A stretch of DNA of 64,000 nucleotides, taken from NCBI GenBank assembly GCA_902492205.1, contig CABUKU010000010.1, forward strand, positions 39,925-103,924, written 5' to 3'. Under the pieces are notes generated by a model. It searched no databases. It saw only the letters and a list, made by a program, of their open reading frames with translations, and was not told the origin of the DNA. Source of the stretch: an uncultured Bacteroides sp. (GTDB lineage Bacteria; Bacteroidota; Bacteroidia; Bacteroidales; Bacteroidaceae). The translations under genes and the position numbers were made by a program. Shown here in pieces: positions 30,207 through 37,697 of this stretch; positions within the stretch are counted from its first letter, which is position 1; each line of letters begins with the position of its first letter.

Positions 30207-31010
30207 ATGAAAAAGATTTTATTAGGTTTTATGTGCTTTTTTGCCTTATTCTCATGTCAGAACAATGGTAGTGAAAAAGCTATATTGAGTCTGCAAAGGG
30301 AAAATGCTTTGTTGAATGATTCATTAAAGAAGATGAGTGAAGAATTAGAAGCCTACAGGAATACTCCAGATAAGTTGTGTTCAAATCTAAATGCCCTATT
30401 TGAGAAAGGGAGTTTAGACCAATTGGAGGAGATAAAGTCTAAGTTAGTGAAATATCACCCGGAATCTAAAGAGCTTAAGGAGGTAGAGAGTTTATGCGCC
30501 AAAATAGTTGAAAGCCGAAAAAAGAAAATAGAGGAGGAGCATAAGAAGAGAATGCAAGCTGTAACTAAATTGAGAAAAAAGTTTGATGATGTCTCTGGTA
30601 CTACATGGTATTATAATCCTTATTTTACCCACTATACTAACACTAATTTGACTTCTATTTACATAGGTCAGAGAGAAGGTCGAGTTTGGTTAAGGTTGGT
30701 CATGTCTTATTATGGAGATGATTGGATATTCTTTGATGATGCCTATTTGTCTTATGATGGAAATACGAAATATATATATTTTGATAAATATGATGATAAA
30801 AAAACAGAGAATGACAGTAGTGTTTGGGAATGGATTGATGTTTCTGTAGATGGGGATATTCTTTCATTTTTAAAACAGATGGTTAATGGAAAGAGTGTAA
30901 AAATGAGATTATCAGGTAAATACACTAAAACTCGTAATCTGACAACTAAAGAAATCAATGGTATTAAGGATGTACTGTTAGGATATGATGTATTACTTAA
31001 TGGAAAGTAA
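30207..31010 (+). CDS. prophage-encoded lipoprotein
   Basis: 267 aa. Lipoprotein signal MKKILLGFMCFFALFSC with lipobox Cys17, then a coiled coil (LQRENALLNDSLKKMSEELE) to ~residue 130 and a beta-rich C-terminal domain (TSIYIGQREGRVWLRLVMSY). It would be anchored in an envelope membrane. Lipoproteins in prophages often change the host surface or block superinfection (general knowledge; inference here). It ends before two strong hairpins. Confidence 0.7.
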   Translation: MKKILLGFMCFFALFSCQNNGSEKAILSLQRENALLNDSLKKMSEELEAYRNTPDKLCSNLNALFEKGSLDQLEEIKSKLVKYHPESKELKEVESLCAKIVESRKKKIEEEHKKRMQAVTKLRKKFDDVSGTTWYYNPYFTHYTNTNLTSIYIGQREGRVWLRLVMSYYGDDWIFFDDAYLSYDGNTKYIYFDKYDDKKTENDSSVWEWIDVSVDGDILSFLKQMVNGKSVKMRLSGKYTKTRNLTTKEINGIKDVLLGYDVLLNGK

Positions 31011-31056
31011 TTACTTTATAGAATTATGAACACTTGGCAAATTATTCTATAATTTG

Positions 31057-31098
31057 TTTGGCACTTCCAAATATTCTTCCAATATTTGCAGTGCCAAA
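31057..31098. terminator. two-tier hairpin after the lipoprotein gene
   Basis: TTTGGCACT/AGTGCCAAA (31057/31090) encloses CAAATATT/AATATTTG (31068/31081): 17 bp in all around loop CTTCC, with only small bulges. There is no T-run immediately after, so it may protect the mRNA end instead of stopping transcription. Confidence 0.65.
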
Positions 31099-31125
31099 TC
31101 AAACGATAGTGAAAATCTATCCCGT

Positions 31126-31165
31126 AGCGTCCGGTTGACGCTCAATACGAAATTGGGCTTTTTTT
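31126..31165 (+). terminator. intrinsic terminator of the accessory pair
   Basis: AGCGTC-CGGTT-GACGCT, then CAAT-ACGAA-ATTG and GGC followed by seven T. It closes the 29696-31010 unit. Confidence 0.65.
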
Positions 31166-31263
31166 ATGTCCATCAGTCTGCATAGCAGATTCATATACGA
31201 AATAGTAGAAGTTTATTTATTAAACGCATACGGCTGTCTTTTCCATTTCTTGGACCTTCGGGA

Positions 31264-31358
31264 ACACGAATCGTTTGGTTTGGCGACTTTAACGGGAAAA
31301 TGGCAGCCGTTCTTGTATTTGAAAACTTGCCATTTAAGCCAAACCAAATGATTCGTGT
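31264..31358 (+). promoter_or_regulatory. 95-nt hairpin ending exactly at a start codon
   Basis: Positions 31264-31284 pair with 31338-31358 over 21 bp, perfect except for one G-U pair (31273 with 31349). An inner AAATGGCA/TGCCATTT (31298/31328) adds 8 bp. The right arm ends at 31358 and the ATG of the next gene is 31359-31361. There is no T-run. Such a hairpin could be a translational switch, an RNase site or a protein-binding leader for the morphogenesis operon. The rest of the gap (31166-31263) has small hairpins only (GTCTGC-ata-GCAGAT; GTTTA-TTTAT-TAAAC). Confidence 0.65.
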
Positions 31359-31619
31359 ATGAAAACCAATTTCCCCGCTTTGCCTGCATCAATGGCAAAG
31401 CAGAGCACATTTAAAATGTGGCTCCATCGAGAAAATGTTCTTTTCTCTTATCTTCGGGAAGAACCGGTTAGCAACGCTAACGTTCTTCGTGTCTCTCATG
31501 CCATGGTGGCATTCCTCTTTCTTATTTCCTGTTCAACTGCTGCTCCTGAAACAGCATTGACCTGTCTTGCCTGGTTCATTATCACACTTTATCTTTGCAA
31601 GAAAGGAGGATTGAAATGA
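31359..31619 (+). CDS. small membrane protein, start of a coupled gene chain
   Basis: 86 aa. The C-terminal half contains two hydrophobic helices (HAMVAFLFLISCSTA and TALTCLAWFIITLYLC) with a short turn, ending KKGGLK. The N-terminal half is basic (ASMAKQSTFKMWLHRENVLF). An alternative start is the ATG at 31392. Its stop overlaps the next start (ATGATG), which is good evidence that it is translated. The coding sequence itself contains hairpins (GCTTTGCC/GGCAAAGC; a GAAGAAC...GTTCTTC stem), continuing the structured leader. Confidence 0.6.
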   Translation: MKTNFPALPASMAKQSTFKMWLHRENVLFSYLREEPVSNANVLRVSHAMVAFLFLISCSTAAPETALTCLAWFIITLYLCKKGGLK

Positions 31620-31978
31620 TGTTCTTTGTACGTTCATTGTCAACTTATGCAGCTAAGAACCGGGCGTGGTTCAAGTTACTTGACTGGATAAAGCAATTTG
31701 AATACATGCTTATTCAGGATGAAATTTCTTTGGATGCTTTGAAGTTTACTATTGAGGAAAGAATCAATCAGATCAACTCCGAACATCGGAAACTGAAACA
31801 GATAGTCTTTGATTATTATGTAAGTGACGGGACCATCCAGATTTCTGCCAGGGTGATGACTGCTTCCGGTACTCCTGATCAGGTCTTTATTATGAGTATT
31901 TGCCGAGTAAAAGGAATCTTCCAATTCTCGGAAAAAAATACTCCGAAACTTGATATGAAGAAAGGAGGTCAACAATGA
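31616..31978 (+). CDS. small hypothetical protein
   Basis: 120 aa from the ATG at 31616, which has AAGGAGG 8 nt upstream; the longer in-frame start at 31595 is inside the previous gene. The N-terminus is basic and helical (MMFFVRSLSTYAAKNRAWFK), the middle helical with a beta-rich end (YYVSDGTIQISARVMTASGT). No family recognised. Coupled to both neighbours by ATGA-type overlaps. Confidence 0.6.
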   Translation: MMFFVRSLSTYAAKNRAWFKLLDWIKQFEYMLIQDEISLDALKFTIEERINQINSEHRKLKQIVFDYYVSDGTIQISARVMTASGTPDQVFIMSICRVKGIFQFSEKNTPKLDMKKGGQQ

Positions 31979-32148
31979 GTCGTCGTTCAAGTACAGTCGT
32001 AATTTCCAGAGAGGTCTTTAACGTTCTTGCTGCGTTCTCTCAAAAAGTGAAGGTGCAAGCTAAGATACAGCAACATAGAATTGAAGTTCCTCCTTTCTCC
32101 GTATATAAAGGTGGTAAATTAATCAGGATAGGAGGTTGCTATGAGTGA
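31975..32148 (+). CDS. very small basic protein (57 aa)
   Basis: 57 aa, MSRRSSTVVISREVFNVLAA to the ending GGKLIRIGGCYE. It overlaps the previous stop by 4 bp (ATGA), has AAAGGAGG 7 nt upstream, and overlaps the next gene by 8 bp. It is basic and may bind nucleic acid. No family recognised. Confidence 0.6.
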   Translation: MSRRSSTVVISREVFNVLAAFSQKVKVQAKIQQHRIEVPPFSVYKGGKLIRIGGCYE

Positions 32149-32380
32149 ACTTAATGATACTTCCCGTAAAATCTTAATTGATTACCTGGAGGGATTCCTT
32201 CCGGCAGATACGCATGACGGTAATTCTTTTCTAAAGAGCAGTAGGGAGATTCAGGAAGACCTGGAGGATATGTGTGATATTCCGGTTCAGGACATCTCAA
32301 CGGAAATGCTGGCATGTGGATATAAGATTGTAGTCGATGACGAACAGAAGCCTAAATGGCTGATGAGTCGTAAGTCTTGA
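32141..32380 (+). CDS. small acidic protein
   Basis: 79 aa, acidic (FLPADTHDGNSFLKSSREIQ, EDLEDMCDIPVQD). Ribosome-binding site TAGGAGG just upstream. The pattern 'EIQEDLEDMCDIPVQDISTEMLACGYKIV' looks like a small winged-helix or adaptor fold, but this is not certain. Followed by a terminator, so the chain 31359-32380 is one short transcript. Confidence 0.55.
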   Translation: MSELNDTSRKILIDYLEGFLPADTHDGNSFLKSSREIQEDLEDMCDIPVQDISTEMLACGYKIVVDDEQKPKWLMSRKS

Positions 32381-32384
32381 TAGT

Positions 32385-32413
32385 CAGCCGGGCACTTGCT
32401 CGGCTGTCTTTTT
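32385..32413 (+). terminator. intrinsic terminator
   Basis: CAGCCGGGC-ACTT-GCTCGGCTG (9-bp stem with one G-U) followed by TCTTTTT. Confidence 0.8.
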
Positions 32414-32456
32414 ACGTGCTTACCCTTACACCTATTTTCGCTAAAAATTAAAATCT

Positions 32457-33485
32457 ATGATTACAGTTATATCAGACATCCCGGCGTATGCCTTCCTGTC
32501 TGCGCTTTCCGAATTAGTTTTTTCGACTGATAGAGAGAGTGCGGTCGTTATCTTCAGCCAGGGAGGAGATGACATCTTTAATGAACGATTGTACCCTGAC
32601 AGTAGCGGAACAATTAGAGTCCGTGAACTTGATCAGCTTCTCGAACCTTACCTCACTGCCAATTTAATCGATTCTTTTTCCTATTCTATCAATGACGGTT
32701 ATAGTACCAGGGAATCCCAGTTTAAAGTGCAATATTGTACGGTTGAAGTACCTTATTCAGCGAGCACATTTACGGATGAGTATTATCTGTCGCCGTTGAT
32801 GGGGGAGAAGATCACAGCTATGGGGCGTAAAGAGTTCCTTCACTTGGTGTGTGCTGCTTCCTGTAAAGTAACGGTAGAATGCTGCTACCTGATGAATGTA
32901 ACCACTACGGTCGAAACAAACGAGCTGAAAACTATTACGGAACTTAATAAAGTAGTTACGTTGGACGTGTCGCCTTCCAATTTTGAGAAAGAGCATTGGA
33001 AACTACTCTCTTATTGTGTTAAAACCGGGAATCGAAAACAAATGTTTGTCGTCGATCACCGGAGTACTGAAGCTGCTCCCTGTCTGCTGTTCACGAACTC
33101 TTTCGGTTGCCAGGAAACAATCTATTGCACCGGTACACACCAAGCTGCTCCGGATTATACGAGAAATACTGCCCTGGTTGATGGAAAGTTCAAGAATTAC
33201 AAGATTGATGAGAACCGTGTATTTAAAGCATCCACCGGCATCCTGAACACGCACATGGCGAATTGGGCGGATGATTTGTTTCGTTCGAAAGAGGTGTACT
33301 TAATGGAAAATTCCGCTCCGGGAAAGGAAATAACCATCACAGACAGCAAATCTGAACGGTCTAATAATCCGGATGCACTGCCGAACTTCTCTTTTGAATA
33401 CCGGTATGCCCAGAGGAACCATAATATTCTTCAGTTTGGCGCCGGGCGCGTCTTCGATAACACTTTTGACCAAACATTCGGGTGA
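32457..33485 (+). CDS. hypothetical virion protein, probably tail-associated
   Basis: 342 aa, beta-rich, with several Cys. The C-terminus, ILQFGAGRVFDNTFDQTFG, resembles the 'RxFDNTFDxTF' end common in Bacteroides phage tail proteins. The middle has EVPYSASTFTDEYYLSPLMG. No enzymatic motif. It precedes the portal gene, so it may be a head-tail or tail-surface protein. Confidence 0.55.
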   Translation: MITVISDIPAYAFLSALSELVFSTDRESAVVIFSQGGDDIFNERLYPDSSGTIRVRELDQLLEPYLTANLIDSFSYSINDGYSTRESQFKVQYCTVEVPYSASTFTDEYYLSPLMGEKITAMGRKEFLHLVCAASCKVTVECCYLMNVTTTVETNELKTITELNKVVTLDVSPSNFEKEHWKLLSYCVKTGNRKQMFVVDHRSTEAAPCLLFTNSFGCQETIYCTGTHQAAPDYTRNTALVDGKFKNYKIDENRVFKASTGILNTHMANWADDLFRSKEVYLMENSAPGKEITITDSKSERSNNPDALPNFSFEYRYAQRNHNILQFGAGRVFDNTFDQTFG

Positions 33486-33486
33486 T

Positions 33487-33723
33487 ATGATGAAAGCGAT
33501 ACACATTAACGATGCCCGCAAAATCTTGGATAGCGGGCAACCTTGCAACCTGGTTGTGTGGAAACTGAGTACCGGCGACATCCTTAATTACGAGGGTGTC
33601 CAGTGTGTAGGTTCATATTTTCGGGGCGGTATTCATCGAATACTGCTTCCGAAGAGCCGCGAACTCCGTGAGTTCCGCGACGTAACTCTTTGGAAAATTA
33701 ATGGAATGGAGGTTTATTTATGA
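33487..33723 (+). CDS. small hypothetical protein before the portal gene
   Basis: 78 aa from the ATG at 33487 (second ATG at 33490). The longer in-frame ORF starting at 33373 lies inside the previous gene. Beta-rich, SH3-like in look (CNLVVWKLSTGDILNYEGVQ; GIHRILLPKSRELREFRDVT). Overlaps the portal start by 4 bp (ATGA). Function unknown. Confidence 0.55.
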   Translation: MMKAIHINDARKILDSGQPCNLVVWKLSTGDILNYEGVQCVGSYFRGGIHRILLPKSRELREFRDVTLWKINGMEVYL

Positions 33724-35105
33724 CAAAGACAGATAGAATTTATATGCCGGGTGAAATATTTAGCCTTCCCGGTTCTGAAGTACAAGCTGCCATGGAGACT
33801 ATAACAGACTCGGCTGATGTTTTTGATGATGACGGTACGATTACGCCGGTAGCCCTTCCCGGCAAGCTGAGTCATTACAGTTACATCCCTTTCGGGGATG
33901 ACAATAAGTTGCCTTTTGAGGTTATAAAGATGATTGGAGGTGACGAAGTAATGAGCCAAAACAAGCTATTCAACGTTTTGACCTGTTATGGTTCAGGAGT
34001 CCGCTATGTGGATGAAACGACCGAAAAGCCGACAAAAGACAAAGAGATTAAGCGGTGGATGCTGCAAAACTCATTGCCGTCTTTCTTCCTGGAACAGAGT
34101 ACGGATATGAAGTATTTCTTTTTTTGTGTTTCTGTGATAATCCTCAGTAATGATGCTTCAAAAATAGTCAAGATACGTCATAAAGAAGCCTGCTATTGTC
34201 GCTTTGAGAAAGCTGATAAACGCGGGAAGATTAACCACGTTTTTTGTGCAAATTGGCGCAATGCTCCGAAAGATGATGAAATAGAGGTTATCCAACTGCT
34301 TGATGATAAAGATCCTTTGGGTGAACTTGAAGCCCTGATGGGACGTGCTCCCGGTCCGGATGGTAAAACGAGAGTACGTACAACACTTCGTAAGTTTGCG
34401 ATAATGTGCCGTTTTCCCACTCCGGGATTTGCTTATTATCCGGTTCCTTACTACACGGCTATCTTTCGGGGTGATTGGTTCGATATAAAGAAACTGATTG
34501 GCCGGGGCAAGAAAGCGAAGCTGAAAAACCATGCTTCTGTGAAATACCAGGTTGAAGTTCATGCCGATTATTGGGAGAATATCTGTCGGGATGAAGGTAT
34601 TATCAAAGATTCGGAGAAGGTTGAACGTGTGAAGAAGGAAAAGGAAAATATTAAGAACTTCGTGGCCGGCATAGAGAATAGCGGTAAGGTTTGGATTACC
34701 GGCTATTATATTGATCCCAATGGTAAAGAGAACAGGATGGTGAGGGTTAACCTAATCGATACGGGAAAAGAAGGAGGCGACTGGTCGGAAGATATTCAGG
34801 AGGCTTCCAATATCACCTGCTACGGGGATAACATTCATCCGAACCTGGTCGGAGCTACTCCGGGCAAATCACAGTCCAACAATTCCGGTTCCGATAAGCG
34901 TGAACTCTTCACTCTTAAGCAATCTCTTGAGATTGCCTTCCATGACATCATGGCATCACCTCACTGGGTGGTGATTTATTATAATGGATGGGAAGATAAG
35001 GTTTATCCTGATGTACCAATGATTAAGTTAACCACACTGGATGAGAATACAGATGCTAAAACAGTATCGTCAAAAACTAAGGAGGAAAAAAATGATAAGG
35101 ATTGA
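33720..35105 (+). CDS. phage portal protein (probable)
   Basis: 461 aa, right size for a portal. The N-terminal region IPFGDDNKLPFEVIKMIGGD with SQNKLFNVLTCYGSGVRY is characteristic of portals in Bacteroidetes phages; a basic DNA-facing region follows (FDIKKLIGRGKKAKLKNHAS). The C-terminus is acidic and Lys-rich (TVSSKTKEEKNDKD). It forms the dodecamer at one capsid vertex through which DNA is packaged by the terminase. It is 7 kb downstream of terminase, separated by the accessory cassette. Confidence 0.7.
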   Translation: MTKTDRIYMPGEIFSLPGSEVQAAMETITDSADVFDDDGTITPVALPGKLSHYSYIPFGDDNKLPFEVIKMIGGDEVMSQNKLFNVLTCYGSGVRYVDETTEKPTKDKEIKRWMLQNSLPSFFLEQSTDMKYFFFCVSVIILSNDASKIVKIRHKEACYCRFEKADKRGKINHVFCANWRNAPKDDEIEVIQLLDDKDPLGELEALMGRAPGPDGKTRVRTTLRKFAIMCRFPTPGFAYYPVPYYTAIFRGDWFDIKKLIGRGKKAKLKNHASVKYQVEVHADYWENICRDEGIIKDSEKVERVKKEKENIKNFVAGIENSGKVWITGYYIDPNGKENRMVRVNLIDTGKEGGDWSEDIQEASNITCYGDNIHPNLVGATPGKSQSNNSGSDKRELFTLKQSLEIAFHDIMASPHWVVIYYNGWEDKVYPDVPMIKLTTLDENTDAKTVSSKTKEEKNDKD

Positions 35106-35916
35106 TCAACAAACATTCGAGCAGATTATAACCACTGCCATCCGTTCATCTGCTGACGTGTTCGAGTCGATGAGTGTGTATCTTAATACGGCCGAACTGA
35201 AAATTAAGAATGAATTTTTAGGGAGCCGACTTTGCGAGAGTTTCGATAACTTACCGGCAACGGTTCAGACCGAAGCCCGGAAAGCAATTTGCCTGGAGGC
35301 GTTTTATATTGCAATCCCGTTTCTGGATTTAGTCCTGACACCGACTGGCTTCGGAGTTGTCAGCAATACGAATGTCGCTCCTGCCTCCAAAGAGCGTGTT
35401 GCCGCTTTGTCGGCAATGGTGAAGAATTGCCGGGACAATGCGCTGGATAACCTGCTTGTTGCTTTACATACGGAGGTTGAAGAATGGAAGTCCGTGCCGG
35501 TGGCCCGGTTTCAAATCGCTTCTTTGTATTGGACGGCAGAACACTTGAGAACGTATGCCGGTATGCCTGATGCGGTTCGGACAGATTTGCTTAAACTCCG
35601 GCCTCGTATTGCCGAAGCGGAAGAATCCTTCCGGACGGCGATTTCTTCCGTTTATTTTGAGGCCCTCTTGACCGCCATCCGAAACAACACCCTTTCGGAT
35701 GACGATGCTTTAATTGTCCTCCGGCTTCGTGAAGCCCTGGGCGTTTATCTGTCCGATTCACCGGTTGTCTTCAGGAAGAAAGTGGATAGGGTGGTAGAAA
35801 CGTTGGAGAATGATGCGGATAAGTATGCCCTTTACAAAGATAGTGAAGCATATAAGGTTAGACACTTAGAACGTTATAAAAATGAAAAGGACGATACAAC
35901 CTACTTTTTTGGATAA
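35092..35916 (+). CDS. hypothetical head-tail connector-type protein
   Basis: 274 aa from the ATG at 35092 with AAGGAGG at 35080; a longer in-frame ORF from 35041 would run inside the portal gene. Almost all helical (IRIDQQTFEQIITTAIRSSA; VARFQIASLYWTAEHLRTYA). It overlaps the portal end by 14 bp. Position after the portal fits a connector or completion protein; no motif confirms this. Confidence 0.55.
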   Translation: MIRIDQQTFEQIITTAIRSSADVFESMSVYLNTAELKIKNEFLGSRLCESFDNLPATVQTEARKAICLEAFYIAIPFLDLVLTPTGFGVVSNTNVAPASKERVAALSAMVKNCRDNALDNLLVALHTEVEEWKSVPVARFQIASLYWTAEHLRTYAGMPDAVRTDLLKLRPRIAEAEESFRTAISSVYFEALLTAIRNNTLSDDDALIVLRLREALGVYLSDSPVVFRKKVDRVVETLENDADKYALYKDSEAYKVRHLERYKNEKDDTTYFFG

Positions 35917-36664
35917 CATTTTATCCTTCTCCATGCCGGATAGTTGGGACAAACTTTCTCAAAAGCAACTTCGCTATGTGTTGTTTGCATTGAGAACCTT
36001 TGATGATATTAGTGCGAAGACTTATCTTTTTGTTCGGCTCCTGGGCATCCGGGTATTAAAGAAAACGAAAGCCGGATGGCTTTGCCGGGTTCGGCTGTCA
36101 CTCTTCCGTAGACAGAAATTTTTCCTTCAGGAATGGCAGGTACAATATTACTTGCAAAAGCTTGACTTTATCAATGAGCCCGGATATGTGCCGGTACGTT
36201 TTGAACGGATCGGAACGTATCGGGCCGTCGATAGCCAATTACATCATGTGAAATTCAGCGAGTTTATCCGGCTGGAAAACTACTATCAAGGTTTCCTTGC
36301 CTGTAAAGATGAGCGGCTGTTGCTTAGTATGGCCAGATTGCTTTACCGGACGAAGCAAGGTCAACATGCGGATTCATTGCGTCTGGATGAAGTACAAGCA
36401 CTTTCCGTTATGACCTGGTTTAGTGCTGTAAAGAATCTTTTTTCCGTGAAGTTCCCTTCATTTTTTCAAAGGGTGGGAGAGGATTCGGGAGATGAACAAG
36501 CTCCGGATATGGAGGCGGTGATGAATGCCGAAATCAGAGCCCTGACGGGCGGAGATATTACCAAGGAGAGAGAAGTTTTAGAAATGGATTGCTGGCGGGC
36601 CTTGACGGAACTAAACGAAAAAGCGCGTGAAGCACAAGAATTTAACCAGAAGTATGGACACTAA
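35882..36664 (+). CDS. hypothetical phage protein (possible tail assembly chaperone)
   Basis: 260 aa, helical, with FSMPDSWDKLSQKQLRYVLF near the N-terminus, a theme often seen in small tail-assembly proteins of Bacteroides phages. Acidic C-terminus with MNAEIRALTGGDITKEREVL. Overlaps neighbours on both sides. The call is by position only. Confidence 0.5.
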   Translation: MKRTIQPTFLDNILSFSMPDSWDKLSQKQLRYVLFALRTFDDISAKTYLFVRLLGIRVLKKTKAGWLCRVRLSLFRRQKFFLQEWQVQYYLQKLDFINEPGYVPVRFERIGTYRAVDSQLHHVKFSEFIRLENYYQGFLACKDERLLLSMARLLYRTKQGQHADSLRLDEVQALSVMTWFSAVKNLFSVKFPSFFQRVGEDSGDEQAPDMEAVMNAEIRALTGGDITKEREVLEMDCWRALTELNEKAREAQEFNQKYGH

Positions 36665-37151
36665 AAATTTGTTTGATTCGTATGCCTATTTTGGCGCATT
36701 GTGCCGGCAGAACCGTCTGGCGCAGGTGCATGGATTTCAACTTTGCCGTTGTTCCGGATTGAATGGCCTTCAGGAAGCCATTGATAAATTCCGGATGGCA
36801 TCCGCTTTTTTTTGTATCGACGATACAACGGACGGTACAACCTTTGAGCGCAACGGCGGTTACTTCCAACGGAGAGTGTTTACGGTCTTCCTATTGAAAA
36901 ACTATCAGTTTGACAATATGCAAGACCGTATGGACTCATTGATGGTCTGCCGGAGACTGTTTGCACAATTATATAGCCGGATGTTGGTTGATTCGGATCG
37001 GTTATATAATGAATTAATCTACCTGAATACGAACCGTGTGCACTTTCGGGAAATAGAGAATTATTTCCTGAACGGTTGTACCGGCTTGTATTTTATGATC
37101 GATGTGGACGAACCTGTAAACCTTGCTTATGATGAAGCGGAGTGGGCGTAA
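36654..37151 (+). CDS. hypothetical phage structural/completion protein
   Basis: 165 aa from the ATG at 36654; a start at 36627 would extend further into the previous gene. Mixed alpha/beta, with QRRVFTVFLLKNYQFDNMQD. Ends with FMIDVDEPVNLAYDEAEWA. Similar in size to tail completion or neck proteins. No recognisable motif. Confidence 0.5.
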   Translation: MDTKNLFDSYAYFGALCRQNRLAQVHGFQLCRCSGLNGLQEAIDKFRMASAFFCIDDTTDGTTFERNGGYFQRRVFTVFLLKNYQFDNMQDRMDSLMVCRRLFAQLYSRMLVDSDRLYNELIYLNTNRVHFREIENYFLNGCTGLYFMIDVDEPVNLAYDEAEWA

Positions 37152-37644
37152 TGAGAACCGTCCCAAGGCGACGGCAGAAGACCGACGGAAATATGAAGAA
37201 GCCTGGTCTAAAATGATGATTGACATCTGGAGAGAAAAGATTGACCGTTTGCGGGTGGTCGATACCCGGACGCTCCGGCAGCAGATGACGGAGCGTGTGA
37301 CTGAAGGCGGGTCCGCCATGACGACGATTCAACATCGTTTTATGATGTATGGCATTTATCAGGATTGTGGTGTAGGGCGTGGCTATGAGCATGGAAACGG
37401 AGGTTATCTTGAGATATTGGATGATAATTATCGTATTGATCACGGGCTTGGTGAAACTCGTAAGCCACGTGAGTGGTTTAGCCGGGCCTACTTTGCTTCC
37501 GTAATGGTTCTGAAAGAACAGGAAGCCTATATGTACGGTGAGGAGTTCTGCGGTTTAATTGCCGACGCCATTGAAGGCAGCTTCCATCGGCGAAGTACTT
37601 CCATGCGTAGCAATCTTTGGGGGCATCACGGACGAACGGTTTAG
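37129..37644 (+). CDS. hypothetical phage morphogenesis protein
   Basis: 171 aa from the ATG at 37129. It is basic (RPKATAEDRRKYEEAWSKMM) and in its middle has HRFMMYGIYQDCGVGRGYEH then a C-terminal GEEFCGLIADAIEGSFHRRS. The 'RF...YGIYQDxGVGRG' pattern is common in Bacteroides phage tail completion proteins. Function inferred from context. Confidence 0.55.
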   Translation: MMKRSGRNENRPKATAEDRRKYEEAWSKMMIDIWREKIDRLRVVDTRTLRQQMTERVTEGGSAMTTIQHRFMMYGIYQDCGVGRGYEHGNGGYLEILDDNYRIDHGLGETRKPREWFSRAYFASVMVLKEQEAYMYGEEFCGLIADAIEGSFHRRSTSMRSNLWGHHGRTV

Positions 37645-37697
37645 CTGTCTTTTTGTCTCCTGTTGCGGCTCTCTATTTTTGAACAAAAAATAGAAGA

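Noticed and set aside
31166..31351. 61-aa ORF between the terminator and the 31264 hairpin
   Set aside because: It starts in the T-run of a terminator and its sequence is dictated by the 21-bp stem; no start signal.
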